A DNA stretch of 35,891 bases, taken from positions 1 to 35,891 of the forward strand of contig CAMDPW010000013.1 of the NCBI GenBank assembly GCA_945905715.1, written 5' to 3'. This DNA is from Rickettsia typhi (lineage in GTDB: Bacteria; Pseudomonadota; Alphaproteobacteria; Rickettsiales; JABSSG01). Of the stretch, positions 27,763-35,800 are shown in pieces. Both the position numbers and the translations under genes were made by a program. Every line of letters begins with the position of its first letter. Within the stretch, counting starts at the first letter, position 1. A model generated the notes under the pieces. It had not been told where the DNA came from. It was given only the letters and a program-made list of their open reading frames with translations, and ran no database searches.

Positions 27763-29496
27763 ATGATAAGTTTATTCCATATTAATAAGTTTAAGGTTTT
27801 TTTGTTATCTACAACGCTAATAACTAGCTTCAATATAATAGCCTTTGCTAACAAATCATTTTTGCACGATCCGATGAATGCAGGAAAGTATAATCACCAT
27901 AATAGCAAACAAGAAAAACATAAGCCTTTGGTGCACACTAAGTCGCTTAAAGAATACACTTATAACGCTACTAAGGTTGATATGCACAAAATACATATCA
28001 AGCGCGTAGAGTTAGTAGAGGAAGGTTCTTCGGTATTACCAGCAGATGTTCAAGCTGTTCACGCTATACTTAGCTCATTTGTTGGCTCTTTAGCATCAGC
28101 AAGTACGATGAATAGGCTGACCACAAAAATTACTAGATACTATCAAGATCATGGTCAATTACTAGCTTTTGCTTATGTACCTACACAATCTTTTGACAAA
28201 GGAGTAGTTAAAATAAATGTGATAAAAGGCAGTATTCGAGATGTAATAGTGAAGGGGGATGATGGAGATATTGATAGCCCAGTGTTCAATGAATATATAG
28301 ACAAAATCCTTGAGTTAAATCCAGTTACTAAAGATGAATTAGTGCGTTATTTGTTGTTGATTAATAAAATCCCTGGCTATGAGATTGCATATTCTTTTGA
28401 ACCAATACCAATGGATAAAATCAATCCAGAAAATGGTAAGATTGCTGATTTGGTCCTAGCGGTAAAGCGTACTCATGCTAAGGTAATAGCAAATATCGAT
28501 AACTACGGTGCTAGTGACCTCGGTAGAAATCAAGGATCATTAGGTGGACAGGTACTTAGTCCATTTAATAAAGATGAATCAATAATTGGTTTTGTTGGCA
28601 CTACTAACAAGCCTAGCAAGCTTAAAGTTGCAACTTTTGGCTATAAGAAAATTATTAACTCTGAAAGTACTTCAGTTCAATTTTTAGGGTCATACATCAC
28701 TAATAGCGCGAACGCTACAGGTGTGCATTCTAATAAAAATGACATCGCAACATTAGCTAGAGCTTCAATTTCTCATTATCCAGTGCTATCACACAAAACT
28801 AGCTTAAAGTTAGAAAGCGGACTCAAACATAATACGCAAGAAGTGTATAACGGTGCAGCAAAGCAGTCAAAATATCATGTCTTATCAGCATTTGTGGGCA
28901 CAGAGATTCAACACAGCGATGCTTTAGACGGCTTTAGTAGTTTTACACCAATGATTTACAAGGGTATTAGCGGCGCTAGTGAAGTAACAATGTACGACCC
29001 AACATTGAAAAAATACAACCCAAGCTTTACCTTGGTTAACGGTAATTTCTGGCGTGAACAGCCATTAATTGGTCCAATGAGCTTTTTCTTTGGAGCTAAT
29101 GGTCAATATAGTGCTGACGAGCTACCTCTTGATGATAAATTTGTTGTTGGTGGTTTATTCAATGCCAGAGGCTATAAGAGTGCTTTAGTTAGCGCTAATA
29201 AAGGTATCGGCGTTACTGCTGAAGTAAGATTTATGCAAAATGTAGAAAGCGCCTTCTTGAGCAGTGTACAGCCATATGGTTTCTACGATTTCACTAGTTT
29301 TCCAAAGTCACAAGCATTAACAAACATCTCAAGTTTGTCCTCAGTTGGCGCTGGAGTTAGACTAACCTTTGCTAAAGATATCAATTGTAGCTTTGAGATT
29401 GGTCAACCGTTGAGAAAGAATGTAATTATTGATCGAGTTGAAACAAAAAATAATACCAGGTATAGCTTTATACTGCACAAAATTTTCAGTTGGTAA
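27763..29496 (+). CDS. FhaC/ShlB-type outer-membrane transporter (TpsB, two-partner secretion)
   Basis: A 577-aa Omp85-superfamily protein. It has a signal peptide (residues 1-29), a His/Lys-rich linker (35-60), a first POTRA domain at about 78-165 (ITRYYQDHGQLLAFAYVPTQ, VKINVIKGSIRDVIVKG), a second at about 166-235, and a 16-strand-type barrel to the end. The conserved barrel motif VVGGLFNARGY (462-471) has the Arg/Gly/Tyr of the family's VRGY/F lid-lock motif. The protein ends in Trp, as expected for a BAM signal. TpsB proteins secrete a TpsA partner across the outer membrane, but no haemagglutinin-type TpsA is next to it. Confidence 0.85.
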   Translation: MISLFHINKFKVFLLSTTLITSFNIIAFANKSFLHDPMNAGKYNHHNSKQEKHKPLVHTKSLKEYTYNATKVDMHKIHIKRVELVEEGSSVLPADVQAVHAILSSFVGSLASASTMNRLTTKITRYYQDHGQLLAFAYVPTQSFDKGVVKINVIKGSIRDVIVKGDDGDIDSPVFNEYIDKILELNPVTKDELVRYLLLINKIPGYEIAYSFEPIPMDKINPENGKIADLVLAVKRTHAKVIANIDNYGASDLGRNQGSLGGQVLSPFNKDESIIGFVGTTNKPSKLKVATFGYKKIINSESTSVQFLGSYITNSANATGVHSNKNDIATLARASISHYPVLSHKTSLKLESGLKHNTQEVYNGAAKQSKYHVLSAFVGTEIQHSDALDGFSSFTPMIYKGISGASEVTMYDPTLKKYNPSFTLVNGNFWREQPLIGPMSFFFGANGQYSADELPLDDKFVVGGLFNARGYKSALVSANKGIGVTAEVRFMQNVESAFLSSVQPYGFYDFTSFPKSQALTNISSLSSVGAGVRLTFAKDINCSFEIGQPLRKNVIIDRVETKNNTRYSFILHKIFSW

Positions 29497-30166
29497 TATT
29501 TGCAGAGGATCTTATGTCTTTTGCCTATAGTTGAATATTAATATGTGAAGCGAAGTGATGTGATAAGTAAACTTCACACTAACCTGCTGCTGCGACTAAA
29601 TTTAGTATCAACAAATAGACATTGAAGCATGTTTGGTGTCCATGTCATATTGTAATCAGATTGACCAAGAGAAGCATAAATAAAGATATCATCATAAACT
29701 AATGCTCAATGCTAGAGTTTTTTTATAAATTATTACAGTGATTTTTAATTTGATAGAAGACTAAGTAGTTTTATGAGAAATATACTAAAAAAACTACTCA
29801 CATCGGAGATAAAAGTATAATAGACATCTGATTATATTAAGTAAAACTGGCAGAAGATCTTTAGAGAGAAGCTGGTAGCTGTATCAGCACTCAGAAGAAG
29901 CAAGAGACATATAATTTAGGATTGGAGTTGTGCTACATTGCATAAACTCTAAAGCTTAAATTTAGAGTATTAGTCAAATCTGAGTCTTTGTAACAAGATA
30001 CAATGCTGTGCAAAGGTAGTATTAAAAACAAAAATACTTATATTACAGATAATAATCTGGCATTTGTAATAAAATATTTAACACAGAGGTTTTAACAAAA
30101 GCTATATAGTAGGATATTCAACTGTTTTATTTTTACTAACAGTAATATCAAAATATACAGTATCTT
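29497..30166. other. 670-nt non-coding region with several perfect hairpins
   Basis: No gene or convincing gene remnant is seen on either strand. Three inverted repeats stand out: AGTAGTTTT/AAAACTACT (29764-29772 and 29790-29798), ACTCTAAA/TTTAGAGT (29946-29953 and 29961-29968), and a 12-bp stem with a 2-nt bulge, GATATT-CA-ACTGTT/AACAGT-AATATC (30113-30126 and 30138-30149), located just past the ubiG stop. None is followed by a clear T-run in the needed orientation. This may be a decayed gene. Confidence 0.55.
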
Positions 30167-30919
30167 CTATTTACTCCTTGCTGCAGATATAATGTAGTTT
30201 ACATCTAGATCAGAGGATAGTCTCCATCGACTACTAGAAAGTAGATTGTAACAAAAACCCTGTACTTCGATCATAGCGATGTCATTCAAAAATAAAATCT
30301 GCGCAATTTCAGAGGGTTTTAGAAATTTATTCCAATTATGAGTTCCTATCGGTAACCAACGCAAAATATACTCAGCGCCAACTATTGCCGTTATGTAACT
30401 TTTAATTGTACGATTTATTGTGGCTATGAAAATTAATCCTCCAGGCTTGACTAAAACAGAGATAGAAGCTAAAAAACTACTCACGTCAGCAACATGCTCT
30501 ATGATTTCCATACATAACACCACATCGAATTCCTGTTTTTTTTCAGTAAGCGCTTCTGCAGAAATATTAATATAATTAATTTTTAAACCTTGTGATTTCG
30601 CATGAAGCTTAGCAATTTCAATTGCTTTATTACTAGCGTCAATACCAGTTATTACACCCCCAAGTCTAGCGAGCGGCTCTGCCAAAATACCACCACCACA
30701 ACCTATATCTAAGAACTTAAGATTAGAAAATGGTTTACTAGTTCTATTTATTATAAAATGAGCAAGAACTTTATCTTTGATGTATTTAATTCTAAGAGGA
30801 TTTAAAAGGTGTAATTGTTTAAACGCACCATCATCATCCCACCACTGGTCTGCTAAATCTGAAAATTTATCTACTTCAATCTGATCTATACTTTGCATAC
30901 GCTCAACTAGCCCGAACAT
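30167..30919 (-). CDS. ubiG: Ubiquinone biosynthesis O-methyltransferase
   Basis: A 250-aa SAM-dependent methyltransferase for both O-methylation steps of ubiquinone synthesis. The UbiG-specific start VDKFSDLADQWWDDDGAFKQ and LNPLRIKYI is followed by SAM motif I LDIGCGGGILAEPLARLG, GIDASNKAIEIAK, and VVLCMEIIEHVADVSSFL. The ATG at 30919 is used; a Met at residue 8 is an alternative start. The ATG shares one base with the stop of the upstream DUF2125-like gene, so the pair is coupled. Confidence 0.96.
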   Translation of the reverse strand: MFGLVERMQSIDQIEVDKFSDLADQWWDDDGAFKQLHLLNPLRIKYIKDKVLAHFIINRTSKPFSNLKFLDIGCGGGILAEPLARLGGVITGIDASNKAIEIAKLHAKSQGLKINYINISAEALTEKKQEFDVVLCMEIIEHVADVSSFLASISVLVKPGGLIFIATINRTIKSYITAIVGAEYILRWLPIGTHNWNKFLKPSEIAQILFLNDIAMIEVQGFCYNLLSSSRWRLSSDLDVNYIISAARSK

Positions 30920-32634
30920 TAATTTAATTGCGATAGCAGGTCTCTAAGAGGAGATAATTTTTTCTCAATTTGATTACCTAATTTATCCTGTAACTCTGTC
31001 GGTAAAATTTTCTGAACTTTATTTATTTTATCTATCGTTTCATTGAGCACAACTGTTGCGATGAGTTTATTCCACAACAAACCAAACGCTTGAGAATTGT
31101 ATCCACCAACTTTAGGGTACGCATCGTTATAAGATTTATGAGTAGTTAAATTTAAATTAATAGAGTTAGCATTAGGTTCGTCTGATATTTGCTTAATAAA
31201 TGATTGGATTTCAAAACGTGAATGTTGTGATAAATCAAGCGCAGCACTACCTATAAAAAGCTTACGACCAATAGCATTGCTAATTCTTTGTGCATACGTA
31301 AAAACATCATTTATAATTAATCCATAGCCATTCAATGCCAATTTGATATCAAAGGATTGCTTATCTTTTCTTTGACTTGTATTGCCATGCATAGTAATTG
31401 AGTATGGATCTATTTTGAAGGTTAAATTTTGAATTGTTACATCAAATTCAGATTTATCATTATTCGATTTAGTACTTAATTTTACTTGATTACTTATCCA
31501 ACCAAATTCTTGTAGTTTTGGAATGTATGCCACATATACTTTTACATTATTCCCTACAAAAGTGGATTTCAATTTCTCAATAATTACTCCAAAAATAGAT
31601 AATTTTGTTAAGGCTTTACGAGAATTGAACTCGTTACTAGTGTGAAGTGTTTGTACGTATTGCGTCATCAATTGATACCAATTATTACTAAACTTACTAT
31701 CATTTTTTAAATCTAATTCTAAATTACTAAGATCAGTAGAGATGTAACCATCTAACTTAACCTCCATGACGCTGTCTTGTAAGTGTAGCTTATTAATTTT
31801 TAAATCAAAACTAGCAGAATCTTTCTTTGCTTGATAATCTAAATCTACAAAGTAATTCATTTTACCAAGTTGCGGTAAGGTAAAAGTGGCAAAATACTTA
31901 CTTACTTCTGGATTAATACCTTCGAGCATTTCTTTAAAAATCGAAGCGTTCCTTAAGTGCCGCCATAATACCATAGAGGCACTAGTAAACTGTGCATTAC
32001 CAATAGTTTGCTTAATCGAAAACTTTGATGGATTTTTATCATGAAAATCAATACCTAAATCTAATTTTAATGTATCAGCTGCAAATATTAACTGATTACT
32101 ATCAATAGAATTTATATGACATTTAGTACTTTTGATTAGAATTTTTTTGATCAGTTTTAGAGCATTTTCTGGATGATCACCAAGAGATAGCATGATTTGT
32201 AAGCCTTTACCCCATAATGGAGTATCATGTAGCACTATTTTGTACTCAGTATCTTTCTCTGCATTAGCATTGATGTTAAATTTATAACCATCAACTATAC
32301 CTATAATCGATATACCTCCATTAGAAACAAGATCTATAGACTTTAATAACCAACTAATTGACAGTTTAAAATCTCCATTAAAAATCACATCGTACGTTGC
32401 CAAGGAAGTTTTGTTATTATCGATAAAGTGAAAACGTGGCTTGCTTAATTTTAGAGAAAAATCGAAAGGAAATCCGCTCACTTTTACTGTATGGCCACCT
32501 AGTATCTGCACCTTATCATTTTTTAGAGTGCCAAGAACGCTATCAACTTTATGCTCAATAAAACTTGCTACTCCAAACCATGCAATACAATAAATAGACA
32601 GTAGTATTATAGGAACAAAAATTAATTTTTTCAT
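30919..32634 (-). CDS. DUF2125-like membrane-anchored periplasmic protein
   Basis: A 571-aa protein with an N-terminal membrane anchor (residues 3-24) and a long beta-rich periplasmic region. The block VKVSGFPFDFSLKLSKPRF near residues 50-68 resembles DUF2125, a family of unknown function common in alphaproteobacteria; DUF945/YdgA-like proteins are a less likely alternative. The C terminus (about 535-571) is helical and charged. It is coupled to ubiG by a 1-nt overlap. No catalytic residues can be proposed. Confidence 0.6.
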   Translation of the reverse strand: MKKLIFVPIILLSIYCIAWFGVASFIEHKVDSVLGTLKNDKVQILGGHTVKVSGFPFDFSLKLSKPRFHFIDNNKTSLATYDVIFNGDFKLSISWLLKSIDLVSNGGISIIGIVDGYKFNINANAEKDTEYKIVLHDTPLWGKGLQIMLSLGDHPENALKLIKKILIKSTKCHINSIDSNQLIFAADTLKLDLGIDFHDKNPSKFSIKQTIGNAQFTSASMVLWRHLRNASIFKEMLEGINPEVSKYFATFTLPQLGKMNYFVDLDYQAKKDSASFDLKINKLHLQDSVMEVKLDGYISTDLSNLELDLKNDSKFSNNWYQLMTQYVQTLHTSNEFNSRKALTKLSIFGVIIEKLKSTFVGNNVKVYVAYIPKLQEFGWISNQVKLSTKSNNDKSEFDVTIQNLTFKIDPYSITMHGNTSQRKDKQSFDIKLALNGYGLIINDVFTYAQRISNAIGRKLFIGSAALDLSQHSRFEIQSFIKQISDEPNANSINLNLTTHKSYNDAYPKVGGYNSQAFGLLWNKLIATVVLNETIDKINKVQKILPTELQDKLGNQIEKKLSPLRDLLSQLN

Positions 32635-32910
32635 GAAGTCTCACCATTTTTTTACGATTTAATTCACAAACTTTATTCAGTAAGCCAAAAAGTCATATTT
32701 GAATCATTATCTTGAATAGCTAGTGAAATCTAGTAACAACCAACACACAACTTAACTACACAATACTTTCAATGATATATAATTATCAATTTTTGTCAAT
32801 GAGATTTCTCTACTCAAATAGACATGGCCATTAAATTCTTGCTATAAGCAAAGAGCAACAAAAGATTTAATAATCTTGAAGTTGCGCTGTATTGAAAGTT
32901 TAATAAAAAA
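32635..32910. other. Gene-free AT-rich stretch upstream of the ISAs1 remnant
   Basis: No gene, RNA or clear hairpin was recognised between the start of the DUF2125-like gene and the first recognisable residues of the decayed transposase. Part of it may be the missing N-terminal end or left end of that element. Confidence 0.5.
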
Positions 32911-33497
32911 CCAAAAAATATAGTGCAATCCAAGACGATTGTAATAATCATGGCAAAATACATCAACTAAAGTCTATACTCAGTCTAGCGCTAGCTAGCT
33001 ACATGGCGGACTGTAACGGTATTACCAAGGTCCATCTTTTTGGTAAGTGCCTTAAAAACTAATAGACGCTAACTTAGGTTAGAAGGAACAATACTAAGCC
33101 ATTCAACTATTGTTGATACGATGTGCAAGATCAATTTTAGGAGTTAAAGGCAACACTTGGTCAAATAACCACTAAAGGAACTGATACAGAATTTACTTTA
33201 ATACTGCTTAGATGGCAAATCTATCAGGTACAGCAGTGCGAACAAGGAAGGGCTTTTATATTTAGTTAGTGTATTTACTCCAGAGATAAACAGAGTACTA
33301 ATCTAAAACTAAATCCGCTTTTTGCGAGAGTGAGATTAAGTTGTTGATAAAATACTCAAAGCTCTATATCAAAGGCAAAGTTATCATTGGTGACACGATG
33401 TTTGCACAAGAAGTATTATCTAGTAGATATAGTCAGCACTTTTGGTAATCACGTTTTTTCAGATTAAAAGCAAATAAAAAAGAATCTATTTGTTAAC
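32911..33497 (+). pseudogene. Decayed ISAs1-family transposase
   Basis: No intact frame, but a transposase can be pieced together by switching frames. It runs IQDDCNNHGKIHQLKSIL and then SLALASYMADCNGITKVHLF (from about 32921), ILSHSTIVDTMCKINF (about 33090-33140), DGKSIRYSSANKEGLLYLVS and VFTPEINRVLI (33211-33303), ESEIKLLIKYSKLYIKGKVI and IGDTMFAQE (about 33326-33412), then GNHVF and LKANKKESI (33444-33497). These match in order the ISAs1/H-repeat landmarks: DpR..GKrH.L.diL, FGK, DGKtlRgS, KSNEI, GdAMfcQ, dYvf.lKaNQ. At least three frameshifts and several stops make it inactive. Confidence 0.85.
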
Positions 33498-33503
33498 TTT
33501 AAA

Positions 33504-33526
33504 GATATTAACTTTTTATTAATATC
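33504..33526. promoter_or_regulatory. Palindrome containing a CtrA-type TTAA-N7-TTAA site
   Basis: GATATTAA (33504-33511) and TTAATATC (33519-33526) form a perfect 8-bp inverted repeat with a 7-nt spacer CTTTTTA. The inner part is TTAA-N7-TTAA (33508-33522), the consensus recognised by CtrA in Caulobacter. It lies 52 nt upstream of the 426-aa orphan gene. TTAA is frequent in such AT-rich DNA, so a chance match is quite possible. Confidence 0.35.
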
Positions 33527-33577
33527 TCAGTGATAGCATGTGTTTAAGGAACTGTAGAACTAAATTGGAGAGTAAAC

Positions 33578-34858
33578 ATGAAAGAGTTTGATGAGAATGA
33601 AAGATATGAGCTTGGAAGGTTGACCTTTAAGGCAATGAATGGCGTGATGATACCATCTGATTTCAAGAGGTTTGGGCAGTTATTCTCTAATGTGAAACGA
33701 GAGCAGTATAGTAAGTATTTGGGTGTACTAGTACCAAGTCTCAGCGATGATGCTTTGTATAAATTAGTTGCAGGGGTAGCTGACTATAGCGCTGAAAACG
33801 CAAAATTAGAAGTAAACTCTTTTCTAAGAAGAGATGATATTCTTAAAGGGCTGTTTCTTGCAGAGGCTGATCGACACGGTTTTAAAGTTGTACTTACAGA
33901 TCAAGGTGATGTAGTCACCGTTCCTACGACTATACCGAACGTTATAATGCACCAATATAAAACATTAATAGAAACACACCCAGAAATTTTTAACTCTGCG
34001 AATGGAGAGTTTAGTATTGGGAATGTGCATAGAAGCATGGGTTTTAATTTAATTAACTCCATACTACTTGATGAATTTGCTAAATTAAACCTTCAACGCA
34101 CTGTAGAAGCAGAAAAATTCATTGCTGCACAACGACTACCACTAGTCACAGAGCTTACAGACAATGTGAAGAAAAATGTAGTTTTATCAGACGATGGCGG
34201 GAGGCCAATTGTCCAAGTTGAACAGTTAGTTCTTAATAAAGATCACAAAGTATTTCGTGCACAAGTTGCAAATGTCATTGCAGAGTCAATAGGATTGTTA
34301 ACTGGTATAGTGCTATCAAAACCTCAGGCTCAAGCTGGAATTTCTTTTAGAAAGCTTACAGTTACTGAGTTAGCTGAAGAATTGGTGAATGAAGGTCTTG
34401 GAACGCTAGCGCCAGTATCCATGGCATCCAAATTTTCTAGTATTAGCAGGTCAGGACTACAAACTACTAAGGCGCCACCAATTACAAAAGCTATTCATGA
34501 CACCATACAACAGGAAGAAAAGGGTGCCTATGTGTACATTACTGATATTGCAAGTTTTTTGAAGACACAGTTGGTCAGAGCTTTAACTAATGCTCATGAG
34601 CTGATGGTATCATATCAAGACTTAAGAGGTCCTGAGCAACAAAAAGCATTTAAGAGTATCATTATTGATGCACTCAAAGAACAAGAGTTACCAAAAGCAG
34701 TTAGTGCCAGAGAAGCTATTTATCAAGCCATTGAGAATGCGGTCAACAGAGCTTCTACAGCATTAAGACAGACAAAGTCATTTAATTTTTCTGATATAAA
34801 TCCTGCACCTTCCTCAGCACAGGCTACATCGAGAAATAAAAGCGGTCAAGTTTTATGA
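33578..34858 (+). CDS. Hypothetical protein, no Cys or Trp, unrecognised
   Basis: A 426-aa, apparently soluble protein with no signal peptide or membrane helix, preceded by GGAGAG. I do not recognise a family. It is largely helical and charged; there is not one Cys or Trp. A hydrophobic patch IAESIGLLTGIVL lies near 234-246, and the last 30 residues are a Ser/Ala/Gln-rich, mildly basic, probably disordered tail (SSAQATSRNKSGQVL). Basic disordered C termini are typical of type IV secretion substrates in Rickettsiales, so an effector is possible but unproven. It is the only intact gene between two transposase remnants. Confidence 0.75.
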   Translation: MKEFDENERYELGRLTFKAMNGVMIPSDFKRFGQLFSNVKREQYSKYLGVLVPSLSDDALYKLVAGVADYSAENAKLEVNSFLRRDDILKGLFLAEADRHGFKVVLTDQGDVVTVPTTIPNVIMHQYKTLIETHPEIFNSANGEFSIGNVHRSMGFNLINSILLDEFAKLNLQRTVEAEKFIAAQRLPLVTELTDNVKKNVVLSDDGGRPIVQVEQLVLNKDHKVFRAQVANVIAESIGLLTGIVLSKPQAQAGISFRKLTVTELAEELVNEGLGTLAPVSMASKFSSISRSGLQTTKAPPITKAIHDTIQQEEKGAYVYITDIASFLKTQLVRALTNAHELMVSYQDLRGPEQQKAFKSIIIDALKEQELPKAVSAREAIYQAIENAVNRASTALRQTKSFNFSDINPAPSSAQATSRNKSGQVL

Positions 34859-35084
34859 GTTGGTTGTGCAGAGTTGTTAATATATTATAACTCTAAATTA
34901 GGTCGTTATGTCATAGATCGAGACGGCGTTAAGTAAATTGCATAGCAATCCAATCATACAGCTTTCAAGAGTTGAAGTATTTTAATTATTTTCAATAGTC
35001 TTATTTTCTTTGAATCATATAATATTTTCTAATATCGTAATTACTCCGTAGTGAAGAACTAATTTTGAATGAGCATAACAAAAA
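34859..35084. other. Gene-free stretch between the orphan gene and the IS5 remnant
   Basis: No open frame or recognisable remnant. It should hold the outer end (terminal inverted repeat) of the decayed IS5-type element, but no end could be assigned by eye. Confidence 0.4.
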
Positions 35085-35745
35085 ATTTGAACTTGATTTT
35101 TATTTGGCAAAATTGGTTTAGTAAATTTTTGTAATGTTAGTAGGCATAAAATTTGCACAAAAATAATTTTCAGATGGTTGAAGATTGATCTTAGATTGTA
35201 ATCAGCTTACTACCAATACCTCATTGATCTGATCTCCAGCATCCTAGATTTCCTTCTATCTTCATGTAACTAATATGAGGCTTAATAGCTTGTCCACGTT
35301 TAAGTTGCTTCCTTATTGCAGGCGTCATTCTCCTTCTTTTGTCTTGAGATAAATGTTTCTACATCTTCTATTTCATGATTTCTGTAACCAAGATCTATAA
35401 AGCCTCTATTTGGCTTGAATCAAGTGGTTATCTCTGACATAGCAGAAGCTGCTTTTAAAATATGACCATCATAATATGGATTATTTTATATAGTTTTGCT
35501 ACTTTGTAATTATTTCTTTTTCTTATTAGGTAAGAGTAAGCGATGTTTTGACTTTAAACTCATACCTACTTATGTACCTTATCTTTGCTAATACAGTCAA
35601 CTTCAGCTTAATGCAAGCTCTAGAACTTATTTTTATCTCGTGCTTTTCTTTGAATCACTGATTTAGCCTTGAATAACTCAGCTCTATACTTCTTCTACAA
35701 AAATTCATTGCCATCAATCTTTCTTTCGCAATCTCTAACTACTAT
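35085..35745 (-). pseudogene. Decayed IS5-family transposase (C-terminal two thirds)
   Basis: Read on the minus strand across frames: RDCERKIDGN (about 35708-35737), KARDKNKF-stop-SLH-stop-AEVDCISKDKVHK (about 35575-35640), RYEFKVKTSLTLT, NPYYDGHIL, DLGYRNHEIEDVETFISRQK, then LILVT.MK-type and LFLCKFYAY remnants down to about 35090. The order matches IS5-type transposases: RDI.RKI.G, KDKNKLYSLHAPEVECI.KGKA, YEFGVKVS, GNPYDGHTL, DkGYrGH, F.SGQ, LxLFCVQF. Multiple stops and frameshifts show it is dead. The N-terminal part is missing where the IS630-type gene begins. Confidence 0.85.
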
Positions 35746-35800
35746 ATTAAACTAACTTAAATCAGATGTTACGATGTGTTATTAGTAAAATCAAAAACAC

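Noticed and set aside
29840-29960. Possible transposase remnant reading KTGRRSLER and SALRRSKRH
   Set aside because: Too short and too ambiguous; no ordered set of motifs follows, unlike the ISAs1 and IS5 remnants.
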